Of a stretch of DNA of 64,000 nucleotides, positions 26,348 through 35,119 are shown piece by piece (the first letter of the stretch is position 1; each line of letters begins with the position of its first letter). The translations under genes and the position numbers were made by a program. Source of the DNA: Bacteroidia bacterium (GTDB lineage Bacteria; Bacteroidota; Bacteroidia; 2-12-FULL-35-15); contig JAURXZ010000001.1 in NCBI GenBank assembly GCA_030654175.1, forward strand, positions 62,001-126,000. Reading direction: 5' to 3'. A model generated the notes under the pieces. It saw nothing but the letters and a program-made list of their open reading frames with translations, made no database searches and was not told the origin of the DNA.

Positions 26348-27007
26348 ATGAATTCATTTACAGAAGAAAATTACCTGAAGGCCATCTTCAAATTATTGGA
26401 AAAAGGAGAGAAAGCGGTTAGTACAACGGCTCTTGCTGAACGCATGAATACGAAGGCTGCCACCGTAACGGACATGATAAAACGGCTGGCAGAAAAAAAA
26501 TTAATACACTATCAGAAATATCAGGGTGTTAGTCTAACTGAAAAAGGTAAAGCCATAGCCGTCAGCATTATCCGAAAACATCGATTATGGGAAGTCTTTC
26601 TTGTAGATAAACTTCACTTTAAATGGGACGAGGTGCATGAACTTGCAGAGCAGTTGGAGCATGTTAAATCGGATGAACTAATAGACCGTATTGATAAGTT
26701 CCTGAACTATCCTAAAATAGATCCGCATGGTGATCCCATTCCGGATGCCAAAGGAGTTTTTAACCGAAAAAAATCTTTTTTACTTGCGGAGATAAATGCT
26801 GGCCAGAGTTGTATAATGACGGGCGTTGTTGACCATTCTGCCAGCTTTCTCCAATATCTTGATAAGGTAGGACTATCCATTGGAAACGAGATAAAATTGA
26901 TAGAGGTTGTTGACTTTGATAAATCCATCCAGGTGCATGTAAAAGGCAAAGAAAAAGTATTTCTTAGCCATGAGGTAGCAAAGAATTTGCTGGTTAATAA
27001 GCAATAA
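26348..27007 (+). CDS. DtxR/MntR-family metal-dependent transcriptional repressor
   Basis: Metal-activated DNA-binding protein, 219 aa from ATG 26348. Order: winged helix (NSFTEENYLKAIFKLLEKGE, TTALAERMNTKAATVTDMIK, LTEKGKAIA), metal-binding/dimer domain (IIRKHRLWEVFLVDKLHFKW, VHELAEQLEHVKSDELIDRI) and a C-terminal SH3-like FeoA domain (VGLSIGNEIKLIEV). The His/Glu ligand pattern HELAEQLEH is typical. A TTG start 9 nt upstream would be possible but is unnecessary. Likely regulator of the flanking redox operon and of the receptor-oxidase operon; whether it senses Fe or Mn is not visible. Confidence 0.95.
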   Translation: MNSFTEENYLKAIFKLLEKGEKAVSTTALAERMNTKAATVTDMIKRLAEKKLIHYQKYQGVSLTEKGKAIAVSIIRKHRLWEVFLVDKLHFKWDEVHELAEQLEHVKSDELIDRIDKFLNYPKIDPHGDPIPDAKGVFNRKKSFLLAEINAGQSCIMTGVVDHSASFLQYLDKVGLSIGNEIKLIEVVDFDKSIQVHVKGKEKVFLSHEVAKNLLVNKQ

Positions 27008-27064
27008 CTATTAAAGAAAATTTCCCCTTTATAGTTTTCTAATCGCTTCAAAAAGAATGAAATT

Positions 27065-27085
27065 TATTTAGAATCATTCTAAATA
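27065..27085. promoter_or_regulatory. Perfect 21-bp palindrome, likely repressor operator
   Basis: TATTTAGAAT and ATTCTAAATA flank a single central C: a perfect inverted repeat upstream of the 58-aa/FecA-like/multicopper oxidase unit. The outer TATTTAG and CTAAATA half-sites are those of the operator at 26280-26299, which suggests a shared regulator, most simply the adjacent DtxR-family protein. Confidence 0.7.
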
Positions 27086-27138
27086 CCTTTTTTTAGGTAT
27101 TGTAACGCCATTATTTCTGCCTTTCCTTTGTGGCGTTA
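27082..27138. repeat. Two further inverted repeats downstream of the operator
   Basis: AATACCT (27082-27088) pairs with AGGTATT (27095-27101) around a T6 loop, and TAACGCCA (27103-27110) pairs with TGGCGTTA (27131-27138) across 20 nt. Both lie between the palindrome at 27065 and the ATG at 27154. They may form leader structures or be extra operators; no T-run follows, so a terminator is less likely. Confidence 0.4.
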
Positions 27139-27153
27139 ATTTCAAAATCTATC

Positions 27154-27330
27154 ATGCCAACATCAAACCAAAAAAACGAAAACAAGCAGCATGAAAAAAT
27201 TTCAGCAGAACGTAAAAAATATTTTATTCAGATGCTCGACATAAAACGTGATACCAATATGACACGAATCTACTCTGCTATTTCACCATCCATATTAAAC
27301 GAAACAATTAACAATTCTAAAACAAAATGA
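27154..27330 (+). CDS. 58-aa charged protein coupled to the FecA-like receptor
   Basis: Short Lys/Asn/Gln-rich soluble protein (MPTSNQKNENKQHEKISAER, then KKYFIQMLDIKRDTNMTRIY). Its stop TGA overlaps the ATG of the receptor gene (ATGA at 27327-27330), evidence for a real, translationally coupled gene. No domain recognised. The chosen ATG at 27154 is preceded by an A-rich leader; an upstream start at 27130 would lie within an inverted repeat. Confidence 0.5.
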   Translation: MPTSNQKNENKQHEKISAERKKYFIQMLDIKRDTNMTRIYSAISPSILNETINNSKTK

Positions 27331-29510
27331 AAATATCTTACATAAGCAGTACAGCAGTACTCCTGCTATTAAATTATTTTGGCAATGCTCAAAATAATGA
27401 TACATTAAAAAATAAAGAAATTAAACTTAGTGAGATTACGGTTACTGCTATCAGAAGTGTAAACGGAGTTGGTCATTTACCTGAAGAAAAGGATGGTATT
27501 ATTTACGCAGGTAAAAAGAATGAAGTTATCATTGTTGACAGCTTAGACGCAAACAAAGCTATTAATAACACCCGTCAAATATTAGGCAGGATACCGGGCT
27601 TAAATATTGTTGAGACTGAAAGTGCCGGATTTACCGCCAATGGTATAGCCACAAGAGGTTTAAATCCCATACAAAGTATTGAAATGAACACCCGGCAAAA
27701 CGGGTATAACATTAGCGCAGATATTTATGGTTACAACGAAGCCTATTACTTGCCTCCGATGGAAGCAGTCAGTCGAATTGAAATGGTTCGGGGTGCAGCT
27801 TCGCTCCAATTCGGATCACAGTTTGGCGGTTTGGTGAATTATGTGATAAAAGATGCGCCCAATAAACCATTTGAATTTACTACTTCACAAACTATCGGCA
27901 GTTTCGGCATGTTTAATTCTTTTAACGCAATTGGCGGAACGTATAAAAACATCAGCTACTACGGTTATTTGCAATATAGAAATATGGATGGTTATCGCCC
28001 GAACAGTCAGCAATGGCAATTGTCCGGTTTTGGTAAATTTCAATATAAACAATCAGAAAAAGTAAATGTTGGTGTTGAATATTCATTGCTTCGTAACAGA
28101 TTACAAATGCCCGGTGGATTAACCGACAGTCTTTTTAATGCCGATCCAAAAGCATCAACAAGAACGAGAAATTGGTTACGAAGCCCTTGGAATATTATAA
28201 CCGCTTATGCTAATTTCAACCCGTCTGAAAATACTACCATTACTTTTAAAACAACCTATTTATTCAGCCACCGCTCATTGGTTTGGCGTAATGAAGATGG
28301 TGGCCCAAGTGCTTTAGATGTTATTGATCCTGCAACAAACGCCTTTGTGCCACGAGAGGTGGGTAATGAAGACATGAACAATTCGACTACTGAATTACGT
28401 TTTGCTCACAGATATAAATTGGGGAAACAAAAATCTACTATTGGGGGCGGAGTAAGATATTCTTATGCCTGGTTTAAACGGCAAGGCGGTGGAGAAGGCA
28501 CTACCAATAGCGATTTTGATTTATCAATAACTGGAAATTGGGGATACAATTTAGATTTCACAACTACCAATATTGCCCCATTTGTAGAAAATATTTTTAG
28601 GATTGGAAGTAAATTTACGATTACTCCGGGTGTTAGATTTGAATATTTAAACAGTACCGCAAAGGGTTATAAAATAGAAGACGATATTAAACTAACAACC
28701 GATCAAAGCCGAAACCGTTATTTCCCACTATTCGGTACAGGACTGGAATTTAAAACTACGAGCAATACTAATATTTACGCAAATTTCAGCCAGGCATACC
28801 GACCGATAGATTATGGCCAGTTGGAACCGCTTGGAGTAATATCACGGATTGATCCCAACCTAAAAGATGCTTATGGATACAATGTTGATTTTGGATACAG
28901 GGGTACAGTAAAAAATTATTTGAACTTTGATATTGGCGCTTTCTACATGGCTTATGATAATAGAATTGGGCTGGTACTAAAAACCGATACAGCAATAGGT
29001 GAAGAATATACACTTCGCACAAATATTGCCAATAGTGTACATCAGGGTATTGAGAGCTATATAGAATTTAATATATTAAAATGCTTCGATCAATCTTCAA
29101 AATACGGTTTAAGTGTATTTAATTCATTCGCATACATAGATGCAAAATACACCAGTGGAGAATTTAAAGGTAAAAGAGTTGAGGCAGCCGCTAATACGAT
29201 TAACAGGGTTGGGGTAATATTTAACAGCAATCATTTCTCTGCTACGTTCCAGGTTAATTCAGTGGGCGATGCTTATGGTGATGCTTCAAATGTAAAAGCT
29301 AGTGAAGATCCCATTGCAGGATATATACCAGCTTACACCGTTTTAGACTTTAGTGCTACCTACAAGTATAAAAATTATGCAGTTAAATTGGGTTCAAACA
29401 ATTTAACTGATAAAGCCTATTTTACCCGCAGAACAGATGAATACCCCGGACCCGGTATTATACCATCAGTAGGAAGAAGTATTTATATAGGGCTAAGTGC
29501 TAAATTTTAA
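27327..29510 (+). CDS. FecA-like TonB-dependent outer-membrane receptor
   Basis: Outer-membrane importer of 727 aa. After a signal peptide ending GNAQ comes the TonB-box region (KLSEITVTA), plug (RQILGRIPGLNIVETESAG, VSRIEMVRGAASLQFGSQFG) and a barrel ending PSVGRSIYIGLSAKF. Segments such as YGYLQYRNMDGYRPNSQQ resemble ferric-citrate receptors. The next gene is a ferroxidase-like multicopper oxidase, and a DtxR-type operator precedes the unit, so an iron substrate is likely (inferred). Confidence 0.9.
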   Translation: MKISYISSTAVLLLLNYFGNAQNNDTLKNKEIKLSEITVTAIRSVNGVGHLPEEKDGIIYAGKKNEVIIVDSLDANKAINNTRQILGRIPGLNIVETESAGFTANGIATRGLNPIQSIEMNTRQNGYNISADIYGYNEAYYLPPMEAVSRIEMVRGAASLQFGSQFGGLVNYVIKDAPNKPFEFTTSQTIGSFGMFNSFNAIGGTYKNISYYGYLQYRNMDGYRPNSQQWQLSGFGKFQYKQSEKVNVGVEYSLLRNRLQMPGGLTDSLFNADPKASTRTRNWLRSPWNIITAYANFNPSENTTITFKTTYLFSHRSLVWRNEDGGPSALDVIDPATNAFVPREVGNEDMNNSTTELRFAHRYKLGKQKSTIGGGVRYSYAWFKRQGGGEGTTNSDFDLSITGNWGYNLDFTTTNIAPFVENIFRIGSKFTITPGVRFEYLNSTAKGYKIEDDIKLTTDQSRNRYFPLFGTGLEFKTTSNTNIYANFSQAYRPIDYGQLEPLGVISRIDPNLKDAYGYNVDFGYRGTVKNYLNFDIGAFYMAYDNRIGLVLKTDTAIGEEYTLRTNIANSVHQGIESYIEFNILKCFDQSSKYGLSVFNSFAYIDAKYTSGEFKGKRVEAAANTINRVGVIFNSNHFSATFQVNSVGDAYGDASNVKASEDPIAGYIPAYTVLDFSATYKYKNYAVKLGSNNLTDKAYFTRRTDEYPGPGIIPSVGRSIYIGLSAKF

Positions 29511-29536
29511 ATTAAAACAATATAACAGTTACAAAT

Positions 29537-30631
29537 ATGAAAAGAATTAAAAATACATTCACCATTTTCTCTATAACAGCCGCAATAATAATAGCTATTA
29601 GTGGTTGTAAAAAAGAACAAAATATAACAGTTGGAGAACCTATAAATGCAGAGGGAATTGAAAGAGTATATTACATTGCTGCGGAAGAAATAGAATGGAA
29701 TTATGTTCCCACCGGCATCAATCAAATAACGGGCAATCCATTTGGCAGTATAGAGAATGTGTTTCTTCAAAATGATACTAACCGGATTGGCAATAAAAAT
29801 ATAAAAGCAGTGTATATAGAATATACTGATGAAACATTCACAACGCAAAAACCAAAAGAAAGTGCAGATATGGGCATCTTAGGCCCTATTATTCGCGCGG
29901 AAGTTGGCGACAAAATAAAAGTGGTTTTTAAAAACAAAGCTACATTTCCTTTTAGTATGCACCCTCATGGTGTAGTATATGATGCCGATAATGAAGGTAT
30001 GGAAGGCATTGATCCCGGTTCAACATTTACCTATAACTGGACGGTAACAGAAAATTCCGGGCCTGCTAATAATGATGGATCTTCTATTGGTTGGTTATAT
30101 CATTCTCATGTGATGGAACATGAGAACAAGGATGTAAATGCAGGATTAATAGGAGCTATCGTCATTTACAAAAAGGGATTTTTGGCAAACAATAAACCTA
30201 AAGACATTGACAAAGAAAAGTTTTCGTTATTTATGATTATGGATGAAAATAACAGCTTATACTTAGATACCAATAAAGTCGCATATACATTGAATAATGA
30301 AAATAACGATGATCCCGATTTTCAGGAAAGCAACCTGAAACATTCTGTTAACGGATTACTCTATGGGAACTGTAAGTTTACAAATATTGCAACCGGTGAA
30401 AAGGTACGTTGGTATATAATGGATTTAGGAAATGAATTGGATAACCATACAACCCATTGGCATGGTAATACAGTTACTTATCTTGGGAGCCATACTGATG
30501 TAATTTATCTTGGCCCCGCTAATTTATATACCGCAGATATGAAAGCAGATAATCCCGGTATATGGCAATTTCACTGCCATGTTAACGATCATATCTCAGC
30601 TGGTATGATTTCATTGTATGAGGTTCAATAA
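29537..30631 (+). CDS. Multicopper oxidase lipoprotein, probable ferroxidase
   Basis: Exported copper enzyme of 364 aa with lipobox ISGCKK. All copper-ligand motifs are visible in order: MHPHG (H-x-H), YHSHV, HTTHWHG and the C-terminal WQFHCHVNDHISAGM, where HCH plus Met give the type-1/type-3 sites. The lack of a second CXH domain and the spacing fit two-domain/ceruloplasmin-like short oxidases. It probably oxidises Fe(II) or Cu(I) in the periplasm. It is coupled to the FecA-like receptor 26 nt upstream and ends at a strong terminator. Confidence 0.92.
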   Translation: MKRIKNTFTIFSITAAIIIAISGCKKEQNITVGEPINAEGIERVYYIAAEEIEWNYVPTGINQITGNPFGSIENVFLQNDTNRIGNKNIKAVYIEYTDETFTTQKPKESADMGILGPIIRAEVGDKIKVVFKNKATFPFSMHPHGVVYDADNEGMEGIDPGSTFTYNWTVTENSGPANNDGSSIGWLYHSHVMEHENKDVNAGLIGAIVIYKKGFLANNKPKDIDKEKFSLFMIMDENNSLYLDTNKVAYTLNNENNDDPDFQESNLKHSVNGLLYGNCKFTNIATGEKVRWYIMDLGNELDNHTTHWHGNTVTYLGSHTDVIYLGPANLYTADMKADNPGIWQFHCHVNDHISAGMISLYEVQ

Positions 30632-30685
30632 AATAATTTCAATTACCTTCAATCAGTTTTATTTTTTCATAGTTGAAGGTATGTT

Positions 30686-30718
30686 AAACTCTCCTGAATT
30701 AATTTAGGAGAGTTTTTT
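30686..30718 (+). terminator. Strong factor-independent terminator of the oxidase unit
   Basis: A perfect 10-bp stem AAACTCTCCT (30686-30695) / AGGAGAGTTT (30706-30715), 10-nt A/T loop, followed by more T. It lies 55 nt after the oxidase stop codon. Confidence 0.9.
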
Positions 30719-30722
30719 ATAC

Positions 30723-30825
30723 TTAAGCAACTGAATAAATCATTTTCTGTGGATCAACTTTTGCACCTAATGGATCTGTTAAAGTAAAATGTAATATAGT
30801 TCTATGTTTTACCTGAGAAACATCG
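30723..30825 (-). pseudogene. Remnant of the 3' end of an M23 peptidase gene
   Basis: Read on the minus strand this stretch encodes LHFTLTDPLGAKVDP followed by QKMIYSVA and a stop at 30723-30725. The intact M23 peptidase at 35679-36209 ends LHLTLTDASGAKVDP, QKMIYSGVV. Twenty-nine nucleotides are identical (30733-30761 and 35692-35720) while neighbouring codons differ by silent or conservative changes, so this is an old paralogue fragment, not a fresh copy. Upstream of the fragment the frame is interrupted by a stop and the catalytic part is missing. Confidence 0.75.
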
Positions 30826-30872
30826 CCTACGAATAGAAATAAACAATATAACACCTACGGTTTACAATCTTT

Positions 30873-30890
30873 TCAGAATTCCTTTAGAAT
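30873..30890. promoter_or_regulatory. Box TTCCTTTAGAAT in front of the two-component genes
   Basis: TCAGAATTCCTTTAGAAT matches 15 of 18 positions of the box at 32845-32862. It ends 19 nt before the response-regulator ATG. AGAAT occurs twice 11-12 nt apart (direct-repeat form typical of OmpR-family sites). Self-regulation by the response regulator is inferred. Confidence 0.6.
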
Positions 30891-30909
30891 TAATGTCGAA
30901 ATTTGACTT

Positions 30910-31587
30910 ATGAAAATTCTCCTAATCGAAGACGAACCCGAATTACGTAAATCCATCAAACAATACCTGCATCAAGAGGGCTACCTTGTTGAATCCGCAT
31001 CCGACTTTACCAAAGGCTCTGAAAAAGCAGGCGTTTATGATTACGACTGTATTTTAGTAGATATTACCTTACCCAAGGGAAGCGGATTAGATATTGTAAA
31101 ACAGCTTAAACAAAACAACTCCAAAGCTGGTATCATCATTATATCCGCTAAAAATTCATCCGATGATAAAATTACAGGACTTGATTTAGGAGCAGATGAT
31201 TATTTAGCCAAACCATTCGACCTGGCAGAACTCAACTCACGCATTAAAGCACTTATAAGAAGAAGAAATTTTGATGGCAACAAAGCCATTGTGGTCAACG
31301 AAATTACTATCATACCCGAAGAAAGAACAGTTAAAGTAAATAATGAACAGGTACTTTTAACAGCAAAGGAATACGATATGCTTTTATTTTTCATTTCAAA
31401 CAAAAACCGGGTAGTATCAAAAAATACAATTGCAGAACATTTATGGGGAGATGAGAGCGATCAGATGGATAGCCATGATTTCATCTATGTTCATTTGAGA
31501 AACCTGCGTAAAAAGTTGGCTGATAAAGGATGCACAGACTATGTACAAACCATTTACGGAATAGGATATAACTTTAAAGTAAGCTAA
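30910..31587 (+). CDS. OmpR-family response regulator
   Basis: DNA-binding regulator of 225 aa: receiver domain (LLIEDEPELRKSIKQYL, phospho-acceptor Asp near residue 51 in LVDITLPKGSG, conserved Lys in DYLAKPFD) and C-terminal winged helix (LTAKEYDMLLFFISNKNRVV, VHLRNLRKKL). The ATG of the sensor kinase overlaps its stop (TAATG). The box repeated upstream of this gene, the receptor at 32894 and the gene at 35120 is its likely target. The signal may be a metal, given the setting. Confidence 0.95.
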   Translation: MKILLIEDEPELRKSIKQYLHQEGYLVESASDFTKGSEKAGVYDYDCILVDITLPKGSGLDIVKQLKQNNSKAGIIIISAKNSSDDKITGLDLGADDYLAKPFDLAELNSRIKALIRRRNFDGNKAIVVNEITIIPEERTVKVNNEQVLLTAKEYDMLLFFISNKNRVVSKNTIAEHLWGDESDQMDSHDFIYVHLRNLRKKLADKGCTDYVQTIYGIGYNFKVS

Positions 31588-32846
31588 TGAGACTAATCAA
31601 CAAAACTATTCTGTATTACCTGCTAATTAGCTTTCCTCTACTCATCATCGCAGGTTACTTCTCCTATTTTTTGATTAAGAGCGAACTAAGGGATGGTGCG
31701 GATGAATCTTTAGTAAAGGAAAAATCAAATGCCATACAACTCATTAACTCTTTTAAAGAACCTCACAATGTCAATTTAAGTTTCGACAGTCTGTCAAATA
31801 TTCAAGTTGTTAAGAACGGAGAAGTGGGTGAGATTTATTTCGATACAAGTATTTATGATATAGGGGAGCAGGAGTTCACACCCTACCGAATACTTAAAAG
31901 CCATTACAGCTTCAACAACAACAATTACCTTATAACTGTTGCAAAAACTACATTGGAAGAAGATGAATTAATGGAAGGTTTATTTTCTGCGTTTGGAATA
32001 ATCATTGTTTTTTTAGTGTTTGCTTTTTTTATGGCAAACTGGTTGCTTTCAAAGACACTCTGGAAACCTTTCCATAATACACTTTCGGAACTAAATACCT
32101 ATGATATTAAAAAACACGATCCGCATAAATTTGAACCCGTAGCCACTACTGAATTTAATCAACTAAATATTGCGCTGAATAAAATGACAGAAAAAATCTA
32201 TTCTGATTTTTTGCAGCAAAAAGAATTTACCGAAAATGCTTCTCACGAAATGCAAACACCATTAGCCATAGTGAAAGCCAACCTTTCACTCCTAATGCAG
32301 TCTTCCAACCTGAAAGAAGAAGAAATGAATCAGTTACAAACCATTGAAAACACATTAAAAAAACTGAGTGCATTAAATAAGTCCCTGATTCTATTAACCA
32401 AAATCGAAAACAACCAGTTCCGGGAAAATGTGACAATCAACTTAAATGAAGTAATAGCTAAAGCATTGGACAATTACTCTGATTTAATTCAGGCTAAAAA
32501 TATACAGATTGAAACAGATTTAAAGAGCGATTTAAAAATTGAAATGAACCCGATACTGGCAGATATTTTACTATCCAATCTGCTCCAAAATGCCATCCGT
32601 CATAATAATGCTGATGGCAAAATAGTCGTTTCAATAAAAGAGAAGGAACTGTCCATATCCAACAGCGGAGAGCCGTTATCGGTTAGCAAGGAAGATTTGT
32701 TTGTACGATTTAAAAAGAACGATGCTTCAAAAGATTCATTGGGCTTGGGCTTATCAATAGTAAAGAGCATTACGGATACATACAATTATGCAATCGCTTA
32801 TAATTACAACAACTCCCTCCATACTTTTATTATCCATTTCAGCTAA
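31587..32846 (+). CDS. Membrane sensor histidine kinase
   Basis: Partner kinase of the response regulator, 419 aa. It has TM helices near residues 10-28 and 130-150 that frame a small periplasmic sensor domain, then a HAMP-like linker and the H-box NASHEMQTPLAIVK (His near residue 220), N-box LLQNAIRHN and G-box DSLGLGLSIVKS. It is coupled to the regulator by a 1-nt overlap. The sensor domain has no recognised fold; signals cannot be read from sequence. Confidence 0.93.
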   Translation: MRLINKTILYYLLISFPLLIIAGYFSYFLIKSELRDGADESLVKEKSNAIQLINSFKEPHNVNLSFDSLSNIQVVKNGEVGEIYFDTSIYDIGEQEFTPYRILKSHYSFNNNNYLITVAKTTLEEDELMEGLFSAFGIIIVFLVFAFFMANWLLSKTLWKPFHNTLSELNTYDIKKHDPHKFEPVATTEFNQLNIALNKMTEKIYSDFLQQKEFTENASHEMQTPLAIVKANLSLLMQSSNLKEEEMNQLQTIENTLKKLSALNKSLILLTKIENNQFRENVTINLNEVIAKALDNYSDLIQAKNIQIETDLKSDLKIEMNPILADILLSNLLQNAIRHNNADGKIVVSIKEKELSISNSGEPLSVSKEDLFVRFKKNDASKDSLGLGLSIVKSITDTYNYAIAYNYNNSLHTFIIHFS

Positions 32847-32862
32847 AGATTTCCTTTAGAAT
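32845..32862. promoter_or_regulatory. 18-bp box before the TonB receptor gene
   Basis: AAAGATTTCCTTTAGAAT starts at the kinase stop codon and ends 31 nt before the receptor ATG. It differs at one position from the box at 35062-35079. This recurrence marks a common regulator for both genes. Confidence 0.65.
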
Positions 32863-32893
32863 ATGAAATTACTTTAGCATCAAATAGCCTGAC

Positions 32894-35056
32894 ATGAAAA
32901 AGATTATTTTCCTTTTTTTTATTTTGTTTGCTTGCACCAATACGTTTTCACAAAATAAATTTACCTGTATTGTAAAAGATAGTATCTCAAATGAGCTATT
33001 GCCCGGAGTAAACGTAGTTTTAGCCGGAACAACAAACGGAGTCGCTACTGATATTAACGGAAAGGCTATTTTAAAGAATATTCCTGAAGGAGAACACATT
33101 ATTGGCATTTCCTTTATTGGTTATAAAACTGTTAAACAATCCTTTATTTTTCCTTTGTCGGATAGTACCAAGGTCGTCTTGGTGTTGTTGCCTCCTGAAA
33201 ATAAAAACTTGGATGAAGTGGTTGTATCTTCTACCCGAACCAATTCCCGGATTGATGATTTGAATACCAAAGTGGAAGTGTTAGGTCAGGACGATATGAA
33301 TGAAGAAAGCACGATTGTACCGGGAAGCGTTACAAGCATTTTAGGTGATTTATCCATCATTACCATTCAACGAACAAACCCGGTAAATGGAAACGAGGCA
33401 ATCCGTATGCAGGGACTTGATCCACGTTACACACAGATTATGCGTGATGGATTACCTTTGTACGGTGGATTCTCCGGCAGCTTGGGTGTTTTATCTATTC
33501 CTCCTTTAGATTTAAAACAAGTAGAAATTATCAAAGGTTCTGCATCAACTTTATACGGAGGCGGGGCAATCGGGGGACTTATCAATTTTATTTCAAAAGT
33601 CCCGGCAGATTCAGCTCAAACAATCCTGACCTTCAACACCAGTTCATTGAAAGAGTACAATTTGAATGCTTTTACTTCCAAGAAAACTGGTAAGCTCGGC
33701 TTAACTTTATTTGGAGGAGCGAACATTAAAACTCCTTACGATGTGAACGGTGATGGATTTGCAGAAGTCCCCGAACATAAGAATATGACCTTGCATCCAA
33801 GAGTTTTTTATGACTTCAATAACAGGAATAAACTAATTGTTGGCTTAACGACTTCTTATGATACCCGTTTGGGTGGCGACATGAAGGCCATTCTTTATAA
33901 AACAGATAGCGTTCACACCTTTTTACAAAAAGAAAAAACTTTCAGGAATACTTTAGATGCAACATTCACAAGCCAGTTAAATGACAGACATCTATTAACC
34001 TTTAAAACAGCGGGAAGTGCCTTTGAGAGAGCAATAGACTATTCAGGATTCCTATTTGATGGTACGCAATATTCAACCTACTCCGAATTAAACGATTTTA
34101 TAAAATTGAAAAAACATAGCATTGTAATTGGTGGAAATTTTATGAGTGAATCGTTCATTAAGAACAATTCTGATCCTGTCTTATTTCAAAATTACGACTA
34201 TGCCACTATTGGCTCATTTATACAAGACGATTGGCAATTGGCAGAAAAATTTTCTATCCAGGCAGGAATGCGTTTTGACAATCATAACAAATACGGAAAT
34301 TTTTTTCTACCCCGTTTATCTTTCTTCTATAAAGCAAGCTCAAAATGGTCGGTGCGTTTGGCGGGTGGTACAGGATATAAAGTGCCTAACCTTTTTGATT
34401 TTGCAAATCCATCCAACAATTTGTTAGATATACAATCTACTGTTAAACCTGAAAGATCATACGGCATAAACTCGGACATTAATTATCACACCTTCCTGTT
34501 TGACAAATTGGGTGTTCAGGTAAACCAAGCTCTGTATTATACGCACATTGATAATCCTGTGATGATAACAACCAACTCCATCGGGCAACAGCTATTACAG
34601 AATGGCAGTTACCTTGTTAACAGTTACGGAACGGATACCTATGTTCGTCTGTCTCTTGAAGAATTTGAATTGTATTTAGGCTATAACCATACGGAATCAT
34701 TACAGGAAACTTCAACCACATCTGTTAGTATGCCATTTAATCCGAAGGACAAGTTTTCCAATACACTTACATACGAAATAGAAGGTAAATGGAGAATAGG
34801 TATTGAATCGAGCTGGGTAGGCAATCAATACATTTATAACAATCAAAAAGTAACTAATTTTTGGTTTTTAGCAGGGATGGTGGAACGGAAATTTAAGAAA
34901 GGTAGTATTGTTTTAAATTGTGAAAATTTATTGGACACACGCCAATCAAAGTTTGAACCTATTGTTACAGGAACAACTTCCAATCCTGTCTTTAAATCAA
35001 TATGGGCTCCATTGGAGGGACGAGTGATAAATCTTTCTCTGAAATTGGCTTTATAG
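32894..35056 (+). CDS. TonB-dependent receptor with N-terminal carboxypeptidase-regulatory domain
   Basis: Outer-membrane receptor of 720 aa: signal peptide ending FSQ, CarboxypepD_reg-like domain (VKDSISNELLPGVNVVLAG, FIGYKTVKQSF), TonB box region (LDEVVVSSTR), plug (GLDPRYTQIMRDGLPLYGG, IKGSASTLYGGGAIGGLINF) and barrel ending with an aliphatic Leu (NLSLKLAL). It follows the two-component pair and carries the same upstream box, so its expression is probably induced by that system. The ligand is unknown; metal complexes are plausible. Confidence 0.92.
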   Translation: MKKIIFLFFILFACTNTFSQNKFTCIVKDSISNELLPGVNVVLAGTTNGVATDINGKAILKNIPEGEHIIGISFIGYKTVKQSFIFPLSDSTKVVLVLLPPENKNLDEVVVSSTRTNSRIDDLNTKVEVLGQDDMNEESTIVPGSVTSILGDLSIITIQRTNPVNGNEAIRMQGLDPRYTQIMRDGLPLYGGFSGSLGVLSIPPLDLKQVEIIKGSASTLYGGGAIGGLINFISKVPADSAQTILTFNTSSLKEYNLNAFTSKKTGKLGLTLFGGANIKTPYDVNGDGFAEVPEHKNMTLHPRVFYDFNNRNKLIVGLTTSYDTRLGGDMKAILYKTDSVHTFLQKEKTFRNTLDATFTSQLNDRHLLTFKTAGSAFERAIDYSGFLFDGTQYSTYSELNDFIKLKKHSIVIGGNFMSESFIKNNSDPVLFQNYDYATIGSFIQDDWQLAEKFSIQAGMRFDNHNKYGNFFLPRLSFFYKASSKWSVRLAGGTGYKVPNLFDFANPSNNLLDIQSTVKPERSYGINSDINYHTFLFDKLGVQVNQALYYTHIDNPVMITTNSIGQQLLQNGSYLVNSYGTDTYVRLSLEEFELYLGYNHTESLQETSTTSVSMPFNPKDKFSNTLTYEIEGKWRIGIESSWVGNQYIYNNQKVTNFWFLAGMVERKFKKGSIVLNCENLLDTRQSKFEPIVTGTTSNPVFKSIWAPLEGRVINLSLKLAL

Positions 35057-35061
35057 TAGCG

Positions 35062-35079
35062 AAAGATTTGCTTTAGAAT
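35062..35079. promoter_or_regulatory. 18-bp box before the PepSY-like gene
   Basis: AAAGATTTGCTTTAGAAT is identical to the 32845 box except for one G/C change. It lies directly after the receptor stop codon and 40 nt before the ATG at 35120. Confidence 0.65.
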
Positions 35080-35119
35080 CGCATTGTAGTTTTGATGTAT
35101 AAACTTAAAAACATAAAAA

